Below, in pieces: positions 1-9,827 of a DNA stretch of 64,000 nt. Source of the DNA: Ichthyophis bannanicus (taxonomy: Eukaryota > Chordata > Amphibia > Gymnophiona > Ichthyophiidae). How positions within the stretch are numbered: the first letter of the stretch is position 1; each line of letters opens with the position of its first letter. Where the stretch lies: contig CM066051.1 in NCBI GenBank assembly GCA_033557465.1, positions 102,215,026 to 102,279,025 on the forward strand. The letters are read 5' to 3'. The position numbers and the translations under genes are program-made. Under the pieces are notes generated by a model. That model saw only the letters and a program-made list of their open reading frames with translations. It did not search any database and had not been told where the DNA came from.

Positions 1-475
1 CCTCTTCAGACCGGACCCAGGCATCAGACCCAGAAGACGAGGCACATCAGACACTATCATCATACCCAGTACCTTTGCTAAAACAAGAAAAGACACTTCA
101 AGAAGAGCACTATCCCTGGCCACTTACGTGCGAAGGGACTTACTCCCTGCCAACCTGAAATTAACAAAAGACCTCAAAGATGTCCGGAAGATGCTAAAAA
201 CGACACTCTTCACAGAACACTACAATATCATCACATGAACTGTCCAAACAAAATGTCTAAATGTAAAAAATGTAAATGTAAATGTACTTGTAAAAATGTA
301 AATAGTTCATGTACATAGCTCACACTGTATATAGCTCAACACGCAATCAACCTCCTCACACCACTCACACACACAGACCTTGATTTTTCACTGCATGCCC
401 ACACCCACACACTTGATTGGTTTGCTGTGTAATCCACTTTGATTTCAAGATAAAGAGGTATATAAATACTTTTAA
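1..475 (+). mobile_element. 3' end of an L2-like LINE (ORF2 C-terminus and 3' UTR)
   Basis: An open frame at 2-238 enters from the left edge and stops at TGA 236-238. Its end reads like the C-terminal tail of Jockey-superfamily (L2/CR1) ORF2 proteins, with LKDVRKMLKTTLFTEHY resembling the usual 'lxxFrkxLKTxLFxxhy' ending. The 3' UTR that follows ends near 475 with a weak hairpin (CCACTTTG...AAGAGGTATATAAA), the terminal signature seen in several LINEs of this window. The catalytic part lies outside the window or is missing. This is a dead 5'-truncated copy in a host intron. Confidence 0.7.
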
Positions 476-592
476 ATATTTCCACTCACCCTCATCTCCG
501 AAAGCACCAGCCATTCGAAGGAACAAATTATCCTAGGAGACTTCAACCTCCCATCACTCCATGAAAAACAAGCAGAAACCTTCCTCAACGCC

Positions 593-997
593 ATGACAGC
601 AATGGACCTGACACAGATCATACAAGAACCAACACATGAAAAAGGAAACACACTTGACCTCATATTTCTAAACTCCCAAACCGCCTCCTCATACAGAAGA
701 CCGACAATCTCACCAGTACCGTGGTCAGACCACTACATCATCAACATATCCCACACCTATCAACTCAAAAATAACAGAGCAAACGAACACCACACAAGGA
801 GATTCAAAGCATTTAGCAAAGAAGACTTCCTAACGCAAACCCTGCCTAACCTACACACAAACTCCAACAACCTTGATGACCTGATCCACAACTGGAATAC
901 CACAATCTCCTCAGCAGCCAGCACAACTAGAAACATACCAATACCAGACCCATCTCCTCAAAAGCCCGATGGTTTACCCCCAGCCTCCGAAAACTGA
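593..997 (+). pseudogene. LINE family A endonuclease C-terminal fragment
   Basis: The C-terminal half of an APE-type endonuclease domain. The LGDFNLP motif lies just upstream in the same frame, near 535-555. It is followed by TLDLIF and by WSDHYIIN, which corresponds to the conserved SDH motif that ends these nucleases. The frame continues upstream of the ATG at 593, so that ATG is internal and not a true start. The N-terminal catalytic residues are absent. After 997 the frame is lost and the linker to the reverse transcriptase is in other frames. Confidence 0.75.
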
Positions 998-1386
998 AAA
1001 CCAGACTTAGAAGAACCGAAAGGAAATGGAGAAAAACCAAGAGCGACAAAGACAAGGCAAAATACCTCCACGAACTCAATGCGTACTACTCAGAAACTGA
1101 CAACGCCAAAAAAACCTACCACACCAAAATCATCGCAACAGCCATAAACAAACCTCGAGAGCTCTTCCAAATTGTCAAAAAACTAACAAGGGCACCCAGT
1201 AACTCCGACCAGCTGCCAGATATCCCCCCTGATCTTCTAGCCCGACAATACAAACAGCTGCAGCAACCACAAAGCTCACATCACTATGCTGAAACAACCA
1301 AGACAAATTCATACCCCATCCTGAACAGAGACTGGAATACATTCGACACTACCTCGAAAGAAGAAATATCTTCCACCATCTCCTCC

Positions 1387-2902
1387 TTGAATACCACCAC
1401 CTCCCCGCTGGACCCCTGTCCTACCGACTGGATAAAGAAAACCAAAGAAGACCTGAGTGCACCATTAACCCACATCGTAAATGAATCCTTTACCCAAGGA
1501 CACATGCCAGACGCCCTTAAGACCACAATCATTCGACCAACCCTAAAAAAGCACAATCTAGATCCCCTAGACCCCACATCCTACAGACCAGTAGCAAGCC
1601 TCCCACTCACCGCAAAGATAATCGAGAAGATAGTCCAGCGTCAGCTTCAAGAACACCTGGACATCAACAACATACTGGACCCGCAGCAACACGGATTCCG
1701 ACCACTACATGGGGTCGAGACCCTCATGACCACACTGATGAGCACCCTCATCATAGGAACCCAAGAGAAACACTCCGTATACATCCTAATCTTCCTGGAT
1801 ATCAGCGGCCTTTGACACCATCTCCCATAACACCCTTATCCACAGACTCCAAACAATTGGGATCAAAGATACTGTACTCCAATGGTTCAGGTCCTATCTA
1901 ACCAACCGACAGCAACTGATCCGCACCAAAACCTCAACCTCACCCCCATTCCAACAACATCAAGGAGTACCTCAAGGATCCACATTATCAGCCATGCTTT
2001 TCAACATCTATCTCCGTCCACTCTGTTCAGTCATACGCACCCACAACGTCAACTTCCATATATATACCGACGACATAATGCTATACGCCCCAATTACAAC
2101 CACAGACCCAAAAAACAACCAACTATCAGCCTGCTTCACCGATGTATCCAACTGGCTACAAGAGAACAACTTATCCATTAACATAAAGAAGACCGAAGCT
2201 CTTATAGTGACAAAAGACCCAGACTTCAAACCACCCACTCACCTCACCATGGGAACCACGCAAATTCAAATACAACCACACATAAGATATCTCGGAATTA
2301 TCATTGACCAAGCCCTAACCCTTAAACAACAAATCAACAAGACCACTAGAACTGTATTCCACAAGGCAAAAACGGTACAACGTCTCCGACCTCTCCTCGA
2401 ACCGCAGGAATTCAGGACAGTAAAGCAGGCTCTGACACTCCCCCATCTGGACTACTGCAACATAATCTACCATGGCCTACCTGCCACACAAACCAATCCC
2501 CTCCGAACTGCCCTAAACACCACAGCAAAAATAATTCACAACGCAAAGAAACGAGACCATATCACCCCACTTCTGAGAGACCTTCATATTCTCCCCATTG
2601 AAGCAAGAATCAAGTACAAAGCTCTTCTGCTCACCCACAAAACCATCCACCAAACACAAGACACCCCACTCCGCGCCCTACTGCCTCGCCCAACCCACAG
2701 CAGAACGACCAGACAATCCTCCAACAGCTCCATTGCCGTCCCCCACAAAAGAACCAAGGCAACACAACGGAACTGCTACAGAGCCTTTGAACTCTATGCC
2801 CCATCCCTCTGGAACTCTCTACCAAACCACATCAGGAACAACGGTGATCTCCCATCATTCAAAAAACAACTAAAAACCGTCCTATTCCAAGAACATCTCT
2901 GA
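1387..2902 (+). pseudogene. LINE family A reverse transcriptase (broken)
   Basis: The reverse transcriptase domain runs in two frames: 1387-1815, then 1808-2902. The first part carries SYRPVASLPL and QQHGFRP. The break falls inside the LDISAAFD motif, where two bases, apparently a CG pair, seem to be missing near 1806. The second part carries AFDTISH, GVPQGS and the catalytic box as YTDD where YADD is usual. It ends with the LWNSLP and FKKQLKTVLF tail. The product would not be made from this copy. The C-terminal 302 residues are uninterrupted, so decay is moderate. Confidence 0.85.
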
Positions 2903-3144
2903 ATAGGACCCCCTATTCTCCTCAAGATCCTCAGACCAGTAACTGTACTATCCTGTCAGTCTCTATGTCCATCCCAAAATCATTAATGCTGAGCCCCCGG
3001 TGATGGCCCCCCCCCCCACTATTGATTCCCCCCCCCCCCCATGTTATATGTTCCACTGCTTTGACCCGGTGAAAAGCGGGATATAAATACAGTTAAATAA
3101 ATAAATTAATTAAATAAATAAAAATAAATAAATAAATAAACATT

Positions 3145-3710
3145 GTGGATGGCAATAGATAAAGACCGACACAGTCTGTTCAGCCTGCCAGCAGTGACTT
3201 CCTTGGTGAGGAGGTCCTATAGAACCATGTGAGCTGTCATTGGCCTGATATCCCCCAACTCAAACTTGTCACAAAGGCTCCAACTCCACTGTGCAGACAA
3301 GTACTTCAGATTTTGTGCCTTGGTCACCAAAGCGGTGCATGGGAAACATATCCTTGTCATACAAGTACTTGAGCGGGTCGCCCTACCCTATGGCATCACG
3401 ATACTTTCCCCATAGTTTCTTAGGGCAAGTGAAACAGTCAGTTCGCATGCATTTTGAGTTGAGGCGTTCCATTCTTGGTTTCCATCTTCTCCCACTTCAT
3501 CTTGAATTCCAGAGCCACTTTAGCCCCCACCACTACCGTCACCGCAAGGGCTTTCCAGGCATCCACCACCCTTTCCATGAAAAAGTATTTCTTGATGTTG
3601 CTTTTAAGTTCCCCTCCTTGCAGCTTCATTTCCTGTTCTCTAGTTTTATCTTTGTTCACAGACGGGGAAGCTATAAAACTAGACAACATGAAATGACACA
3701 AGGCCAGTGG
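3145..3710 (-). mobile_element. CR1-like LINE 3' fragment (family B)
   Basis: Read on the minus strand, 3701-3438 encodes a stretch like the CR1 ORF2 C-terminus (KKYFFMERVVDAWKAL), close to the end of the family B copies at 18300-18480. Sequence down to about 3145 may be its 3' UTR (minus-strand text resembling CAGACTGTGTCGG, common near CR1 ends), but that part is less certain. No reverse transcriptase core is present. It is a short, old remnant on the same strand as the host gene. Confidence 0.6.
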
Positions 3711-4472
3711 GTCAGCAGGTTATGGTTTATCTGAGGATTTGTGAACAACCCACTGGCATGAGGAGCAAAGTAAAAAAATTAGTTTTGTTCTAAATCCATC
3801 GCCCTGTCCCTTCTTCTAAAGGCAAACAGGGAGGCATCTATGTGCCCTGGCAAAGAGATGCCAATAGTAAAGCGTTGATGTTGCCATTGTTGTACTTAGC
3901 ATGGTTCTGGTTTCTATGCAGCACAACCCATGGGTTTAGCCCTTTCTCAGCAGACACCAATGTCTTGCTTTCAGGATGAAATAAGCATAAGGGTAAGAGA
4001 TGGGAAGGGGGAGGGGGGGCAGAAATAGTTTCCTTTTCGTCTATTTCTCTTACATGGTAACAGATGACCACAGATAAAACAAAAACCCAAACAACTCCAT
4101 TTAGTCAGCCCAGCACAAATTTCTGGTTCTAAGTAATGCAACTGCCCCACTCCATATCCTTGGCACGGAGGAGAGGAAAAATAAGAAGATTTAGCTGTGA
4201 CAGCAGCTAGATGCAGCGCCAGATCCTTCGCCTATCCTCTTTCGTTTCACCTTCCAAAAGCTAAATAGCTCCACGGCTGCTGATTGAAGGCCTTTCCCAG
4301 AGGCATAGCAAGAACACAGGAATTAGTGGGCTGATGGCTGCCAGAGGGGTGAAGACTCACAGAGCTCCTCTACCTCCTCCCAGAGAGGTGGTGGAAGACA
4401 GAACTTGTGAAGCAGAGGATGAGAAACAGTGGAGGGGCAGAAATAGGACAAGGATAACACTGGGAAACTTAC
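3711..4472 (-). other. Host intron downstream of exon D, no element recognised
   Basis: This is the beginning of the intron that follows exon D; the donor GTAAGT is at 4472-4467 on the minus strand. I see no coding motif, RNA gene or clear repeat here apart from a short purine run near 4000-4020. Confidence 0.5.
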
Positions 4473-4579
4473 GAGAAGATGAAGGCCACCAGTGCCCCAC
4501 TGACCACAATAAAATCCAGGACATTCCAGAGGTCGCGGAAGTACGCACCCTGATGCAAAATCAGCCCCAGATCAACCAT
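4473..4579 (-). CDS. CACNA1A: CACNA1A exon D (domain III, S2-S3)
   Basis: An internal exon of 107 bp. On the minus strand it is preceded by a CCCTGTAG acceptor and followed by a GTAAGT donor. It encodes 35 residues plus two bases, beginning [14 protein letters not shown] and continuing through [19 protein letters not shown]. This is the end of IIIS2, the S2-S3 linker and the S3 segment of high-voltage-activated calcium channel alpha-1 subunits. The LHQGAYF wording fits the P/Q-type alpha-1A best among the N- and R-type paralogues I know. It starts in phase 0 after exon C and ends in phase 2. The protein is the pore-forming plasma-membrane subunit that gates calcium entry at presynaptic terminals. 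No damage is seen. Confidence 0.9.
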
Positions 4580-5316
4580 CTACAGGGGAAATACAAAAAC
4601 AGGCAAAAAGAAGATACGTGTGACCCCCAAATACTGTCCCCCAATTGACAAAGAAGCTGCAAGGTGTGAGTGGGACTGGGCTGCTGTGTGCTCCTCTGCT
4701 GGAGATTAGGCCAGATAGACAGGGCTAGGGAGGAGAGAGGCCTAGTCCTCAGGCAATAATGTTTATGTTTATGTAATGTCACTTATGTTGAGATTCTGTG
4801 GGACTGCGGTCTGTGTCTGCCAGATTCAGGGCTCCAATTCTCAGCTCTACCCTCCCTGTGATAGATTCAAGACTGTGATTCTCAAGTATCCACTGGCATG
4901 ATGAGAGGGAGGGATCAGGGGCCTTTGGGGGGAGGCATGACCCTAGGACCCATAGGTCTCTGAAGGGGCCTGACCTTTGCCTGTCTTACAGCACGTGTGT
5001 GTGCTCTAGGCTAGCTGTGTACTCTAGGCTAGCTGTGTCCCACTCCCCTCTGACCAAAAGTGTTGGAGGGGGTGGGATGCAGCCAACCTAGAGCACATAT
5101 GGATCTTTCAAGGCCCATCGCCATGCCATTTTGTGTTTTTGAAGCATGGGTCCAGCAGGAGGAGCCAGAAAAGGTTGTGGTAAAGGGGAGCCAGAAAGGT
5201 TGTCTGCCCTGTGGCTCATGCTTGCTCTCAGTGCTTCTGTGTATACACTCCCTATGCCAGATTCAGGGCTCTAGTTCCTTTTTTCCCTCTAGTGTAAAAC
5301 GGGTTAAAGTTCTCAC
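4580..5316 (-). other. CACNA1A: Host intron between exons C and D (737 bp)
   Basis: A complete intron with donor GTGAGA (5316-5311, minus strand) and acceptor TGTAG (4584-4580). It contains a short imperfect tandem of a CTCTAGGCTAGCTGTGT-like motif near 5003-5040. No transposon is recognised. Confidence 0.75.
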
Positions 5317-5376
5317 CTTTATTACCATCTCAAACGTGAAGACTCCTGTGAAGACGTAGTCAAAATAACGCAGAAC
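5317..5376 (-). CDS. CACNA1A: CACNA1A exon C (domain III, S2)
   Basis: A 60-bp exon encoding exactly 20 residues, VLRYFDYVFTG then VFTFEMVIK, in phase 0 on both sides. This is the start of segment IIIS2 of the calcium channel alpha-1 subunit. VLRYFDYVFTG suits alpha-1A or alpha-1E, and the flanking exons decide for alpha-1A. The acceptor is CCCTCAAG and the donor GTGAGA. The exon is separated from exon B by a 43.9-kb intron but from exon D by only 737 bp. Its polypyrimidine tract is a CT microsatellite. Confidence 0.9.
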
Positions 5377-5382
5377 CTTGAG

Positions 5383-5409
5383 GGAGAGAGAGAGAGAGAG
5401 AGAGAGAGC
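5383..5409 (+). repeat. (GA)n microsatellite forming the exon C polypyrimidine tract
   Basis: About twelve GA dinucleotides on the plus strand, which read as a CT repeat in the transcript and end about 8 bases before the exon C acceptor AG. The repeat occupies the place where U2AF binds. Confidence 0.85.
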
Positions 5410-5804
5410 GAGCAGTGGATGAATTATTTTAACGTTCCCTCTGCTGAATGCCCTGGAAATGTCCTCAGAAGCTATTCACACTTTGGGAATGAGTCTCCTG
5501 GTTTGCTATTTAATTAAACATTTGTGACAGACATGCTGTAAATATGGAGAGATGGGAGAATGCACCAGCCCTTAAGCAGGGCAGGATTGACCCTTTGGTG
5601 GGATCTAGGCAAACAAGCACACTGTGCCTCCCATCCTAATTTAAATTCATTTTAAAACTCCCACAAAAGCCCCACATGTAGGGCTGGTGCAAAGGTATTT
5701 GGCACCCTAGATGAACCTTTAGCTTTCTCCCTCCCCCCCATAAGAATTTTATAATTAAACTCAATCATCATCCACCACCACCCCACTCACAACATGGACA
5801 TCAT

Positions 5805-6417
5805 ACTTTTCAGTCTTACATTGTGCTTAGCTGTCTGTACAGCCACATAATCCCCACACTACAACAGCTGCACTGGCTTCCAGTCACCGTACGATCCAAA
5901 TACAAGACCTTAATAATAATCTTCAGGATAATCCACAACCTATCACCTCCCGTCCTTCAACCAATGATCAGGAAAACATCGCAGAACAGAACAAGAAGAA
6001 CATCCAATAACAACACCTTGGACATCCCTACAAGCACGATGAAACCAAATAATCAACTTGCAAAAGAGTTTTCTACATATATACTCTCCCACTATGGAAT
6101 GAGCTACCTACCACAATACAAGCCATCAAGGACCTATCAGACTACAGGAAAACTATAAAAACTAATCTCTTTATAGAACACTACTGGATGGACCCACCCT
6201 ATGAGCACATTGCTCAAGCATATCTATTACAGTCTACAGCTACAATCTCAATTAAACAGTCCATTGGCTGTACCCTCAGCCCATAAATAATTACTTCATG
6301 TATAAACCATTGCTGCTTTAATGTTAATAGCTGTTCTTTAACACACCCCTTGAACCCCATAGAATCATCCAAGTTCAACACTCTGTTTTATGTAAAAGTT
6401 TGGTTTTGGCGATACGT
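5805..6417 (+). mobile_element. L2-like LINE 3' fragment interrupted by DIRS element 1
   Basis: The translation around 5823-6158 contains LQQLHWLPVTVRSKYK, a motif of the ORF2 C-terminal region of L2-like LINEs, followed after a frameshift near 6090 by ELPTTIQAIKDLSDYRK and NLFIEHY. The 3' UTR runs to the DIRS insertion at about 6418. A plausible tail resumes at 12159-12215 beyond the DIRS element (GGTGGTATAAATAAATAAA). The link across the insertion is an inference from the tail type. Confidence 0.65.
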
Positions 6418-6600
6418 AGTTACTCACTTGTAACAGGTGTTCTCCAGGGACAGCAGGAATCAGTCCTCACATATGGGTGACGCCGGCGCTGACGGAGCCC
6501 TCATGCGGAGCAATTTCCCAGCTTTCAAAGAAAGCCTTTGGGATTGCATCGCGCATGCACGGACCCCTTCCCGCCCAAGGGTGCCATCTTGCTCAGTCAG
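6418..6600 (+). repeat. DIRS 1 left inverted terminal repeat
   Basis: About 180 bp matching the reverse complement of 12000-12158 at most positions. Shared landmarks are CAGTCCTCACATATGGGTGA, GGATTGCATCGCGCATGC and GGGTGCCATCTTGCTCAGTC. The outer edge, defined by the internal complementary region, is near AGTTACTCAC at 6418. Confidence 0.85.
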
Positions 6601-6679
6601 ATGACATAGCTAAAAAGACAGCAAAAAGAGAAAAAAATTCTAATTATAGCACTGCAACTCCAGGGGAGGAGGGAGGGTC

Positions 6680-6775
6680 TTGAGGACTGATTCCTGCTGG
6701 CCCTGGAGAACACCTGTTACAGATGAGTAACTACACTTTCTCCAGGAACAAGCAGGAAGTCAGTCCTCACATATG
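6680..6775 (-). repeat. DIRS 1 internal complementary region
   Basis: The first half (to about 6733) is the near-perfect reverse complement of the left terminus (TGAGGACTGATTCCTGCTG... to GAGTAACT). The second half (6738-6775) copies the right terminus (TCTCCAGGAACAAGC... CATATGGG). Joining complements of both ends is the defining feature of DIRS elements, where it serves as the template for completing a circular DNA. Confidence 0.85.
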
Positions 6776-6919
6776 GGACTCCCTACCTATAGGCTACCGA
6801 GAACCCATAGCTGAAAATGGCTCCCTCTAGAAGAGCCGCAGCAGCAGTGATAGGATTTTTCTCTGAGAACACAACCCCCACGGTAGCCTGACACCAAAGG
6901 GTTGGAGGGTAGGAGTTGC

Positions 6920-7948
6920 CTAAATCGCGAATAGGTTACAGAGTACCAGCTGACCGAAAACACTGTCCCGCCGGGACTCTCTCTCCAGGCAGTAGTGGGC
7001 TGCAAAAGTCTGGCTTGAAGACCAAGTTGCGGCCCGGCAGATGCCTGCCAATAGAACAGAGCGGTGGTTAGCCACTGATGCGGCCTTAGTCCTGACAGAG
7101 TGGGCCGTGATCCGGCCCTGCAGTTGGAGGTCAGCTGCCCTGTACACCCAGGTGATGCAGTCTGCCACCCAGTTGGATAACGTGCGCTTGGAGACAGGTA
7201 GACCTATTTTACTAGGGTCATAAGAGATGAAGAGCTGGGAAGCTCTCCGATGTCCCCACGTACATTCCAGGTAGAAGGCGAGCGCCCTCTTACAGTCCAG
7301 GGTGTGCAGAACCGCTTCTGCCCTGCTAGTATGTGGCTTGGGGAAGAAGGTTGGAAGAACCACCTCTTGGTTGAGATGAAACGAGGAAATCACTTTTGGA
7401 AGAAACTTGGGGTGAGTAGGTAGGACCACCCTGTTTTTATAAAACCGTGTATACGGCCTATCCGATACTAAAGCTTGCAGCTCGCTCACACGTCGAGCAG
7501 ACATGAGTGCCACCAGAAAGAGTGCTTTCCAGGAAAGGAAGCGGAGAGGACAGATGGACATTGGCTCAAAAGGTGGGCAAGTAAGCCACTGCAAGACCAC
7601 ATTTAAATCCCACTCTACCGGTGGCCGAATCAGAGGCTTCAAGAGGAGGAGGCCTCTGAGGAATCGGGATACCAAAGGGTGAGCGGAAAGAGGTTGCCCG
7701 TCGACTGGAGAGTGGTTAGATGATAGCGCACTCAGGTGGACCCTGACAGAGTTAGACTTGAGGCCTAACTCTGAGAGGTGGAGCAAGTACTTTAATACCT
7801 GAGGTACTTGGCAAGCGAATGGGTTCTCCTTATTTTGGGCACACCACCTTTCAAATCTACACCACGAGTGCGTAGGATTTTCTAGTGGATTTCCTCCTAG
7901 AGGCCAGCAACACCTCCTCAACCTCCTTGGGAAGGAGTAGAGGAGCAA
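6920..7948 (-). CDS. DIRS tyrosine recombinase (full-length open frame)
   Basis: A 342-residue open frame with the features of DIRS tyrosine recombinases. The N-terminal part is helical, with YLLHLSELGLKSNSVRVHLSA at about 54-74. The catalytic domain shows Arg153 in ARRVSEL, His283 and Arg286 in TAHSVRTKAAS, Trp309 in AATWSS, and a nucleophile candidate Tyr319 in FAAHYC. No stop interrupts the frame, unlike the reverse transcriptase upstream. The ATG at 7948 may be internal, since the frame can be read slightly upstream. The enzyme would integrate circular element DNA. The residue spacing agrees with an intact active site, but activity is not shown. Confidence 0.85.
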   Translation of the reverse strand: MLLYSFPRRLRRCCWPLGGNPLENPTHSWCRFERWCAQNKENPFACQVPQVLKYLLHLSELGLKSNSVRVHLSALSSNHSPVDGQPLSAHPLVSRFLRGLLLLKPLIRPPVEWDLNVVLQWLTCPPFEPMSICPLRFLSWKALFLVALMSARRVSELQALVSDRPYTRFYKNRVVLPTHPKFLPKVISSFHLNQEVVLPTFFPKPHTSRAEAVLHTLDCKRALAFYLECTWGHRRASQLFISYDPSKIGLPVSKRTLSNWVADCITWVYRAADLQLQGRITAHSVRTKAASVANHRSVLLAGICRAATWSSSQTFAAHYCLERESRRDSVFGQLVLCNLFAI

Positions 7949-8038
7949 GTACTACCCTCTCAGCAGCCAGGCCATTAAGTTGAGGGATCTGAGATTGGGG
8001 TGTAGCAAGGAACCCTGTTCCTGGGTTAAGAGGTCGGG

Positions 8039-9803
8039 CTACACCCCAAGTGGGAGTGGAGTTTTGATTGCCAATTGAAGGAGAAGAGGGAACCAAGGCT
8101 GTCTGGGCCACCTGGGGGCTACCAGGATGACAGAGGCCTTGTCCCGAAGAATCTTGAACAGAGTGCGTGCCACCAGGGGTGTGGGTGGGAACACATAGAG
8201 AAGGCCCTGTGCCCATGAGATCAGGAAAGCATCTGCCGCCACACTCAGCGGATGTGGCTGTCTCGAGCAGAACCAGTGCAACTGATAGTTTTGCAGACTG
8301 GCAAAGAGATCCATGGATGGGAGACCCCAGCGGTTGAAGATCTGCTGGGCTACATCCCGATTCAGTTGCCACTCGTGAGGCTGAAGAATCCTGCTCAACT
8401 TGTCAGCCAGGAGGTTCTGCCTTTAGGGACATGTGATGTGCCACTGCAAAAGAGCAGAGGTCCAGAGTTTCCCGGCATAGGATGCGAGAACCTGTGCCTC
8501 CCTGTTTGTTGATGTAGAACATCGCTACTTGATTGTCTGTCTGTATCAGCACCGACTGATGTGAAAGAAGATGACAGAAGGCTTGAAGAGCTAGGCGGAT
8601 GGCTCGAAGCTCTAGAAGATTGATTTGAAGTGCGGCCTCTCGCGAGGACCACAGACCCTGAGTGCATGAACCCTAGCAATGGGCTCCCCAGCCCAGCAAG
8701 GAGGCATCTGTCGTCAGCACTCTGGTGTGAGAGGGAGGTTGGAATGGTACTCCCTGAAGCAAGTTGGGGGGGTGAAGCCACCATTGCAAGGCTGTCACCA
8801 GTAGCTTGGAAATCGCTACCCTGTCTCAGAGGCAGCCGGCGGCTTCTGTCCACTGGTCTCTGTGGCTCCATTGAGCTGCGCACATGTGGAATCGAGCATA
8901 TCGAGTCACATGCACCGTGGAGGCCATGTGACCCAGGAGGCGTAGGAAGACCCTTGCGGAGACCTGCACCTGCTGTACCAAGTCCAGCAACCGCCTTGTC
9001 CTGTCCAGCGGTAGGTAAGCCCTTGCCTGAAGCATGTCCAGTCTTGCCCCTATGAACTCCAAGTTCTGAGTGGGGAGTAAAGTGGACTTTGCATGATTTA
9101 TAACAAACTCTAGGGGCTGGAGCAGGGTGACTGTGCGTGCAGTGGCCTGCTGTGCCTCCTGTGCTGACTGGCCCCTGATGAGCCAGTCGTCTAGGTATGG
9201 AAAGACAAAGACTCCCTGGCTTCTGAGGAAGGCCGCCACCACTGCTAGGCATTTGGTAAATACTCTGGGAGCAGAAGCAAGGCCAAAGGGAAGCACTTTG
9301 GACTGGAAGTGATTTCCTCCGACCACAAACCTGAGATATTGTCTGTGGTCTGGGTGTATGAGGATGTGAGTATAAGCATCCATTAGGTCTAAGGAGCATA
9401 GCCAGCCTCCCTGGTGGAGGTAAGGTAGTAGGGTTCCAAGGGAAAGCATCTTGAACTTTTCCCTCACCAGGAACTTGTTCAGATTTCACAAGTCTAGGAT
9501 GGGGCGATGGCCTCCTTTTCTTTTTGATATGAGGAAATACCTGGAGTAGAAGCCTTGCCCCTGCAGGTGGTGGGGCACTGGTTCCACCGCCTGAACCTTT
9601 AGCAGACCTGTCAACTCCTGCAGGAAGAGGTTCCTGTGAAGAGGGGTCCTGAGAGGCTCTCCTGGGAAAAAGGAGGTGGGCACCTGGTTGAAATGAGGTA
9701 AATAGTCCTGCTGGACTGTTTTCAAAACCCAGGCGTCGGTAGTAATGGCTGGCCACCTGTGGGCATACAGAGCCAGCCTTCCTCCTATGCAGGGCCAAAC
9801 CAC
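8039..9803 (-). pseudogene. DIRS 1 reverse transcriptase and RNase H (interrupted)
   Basis: One frame runs 9803-9489 and continues at 9467-8826. It is interrupted at 9486-9488 by TGA where the sister element has CGA-type arginine (LDL*NLNKFL against LELRNLNKFL). The RT core shows CSLDLMDAYTH, VLPFGLASAPRVF and the catalytic box as YLDD in FPYLDDWL. RNase H begins about 8720 with TTDAS and includes NQVAMFYINKQGG near 8505-8545. The connection domain at 8398-8039 (WGLPSMDLFAS, GLLYVFPP, APRWP) lies in another frame. The product is not expected as one protein. Confidence 0.85.
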
Positions 9804-9827
9804 TGGTGGGAGAGGAGCTATGCAGAG

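Larger units (their letters stand above)
476..3140 (+). mobile_element. L2-like LINE, family A, 5'-truncated
   Basis: A non-LTR retrotransposon in the order endonuclease C-terminus, linker, reverse transcriptase, 3' UTR. It starts abruptly inside the endonuclease, so it is 5'-truncated. The 3' UTR has two poly-C runs (about 3007-3040), then a hairpin CCGG/GAAAAGCGGGATATAAA near 3066-3090, then an AAAT-rich tail. Frameshifts and stops interrupt the frame. The reverse transcriptase resembles the fragment on the minus strand at 22434-23590 (both have a LDIS-AFD-SH motif), so both belong to one family. It lies in the host intron after exon D and is antisense to the host gene. Confidence 0.85.

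Noticed and set aside
3291..3734. 147-codon plus-strand frame near 3.3-3.7 kb
   Set aside because: The CR1-like motif KKYFFMERVVDAW is on the minus strand here; the plus frame is its shadow.
4334..4648. Plus-strand 104-codon frame overlapping exon D
   Set aside because: It is antisense to a splice-bounded, conserved channel exon and has no domain of its own.
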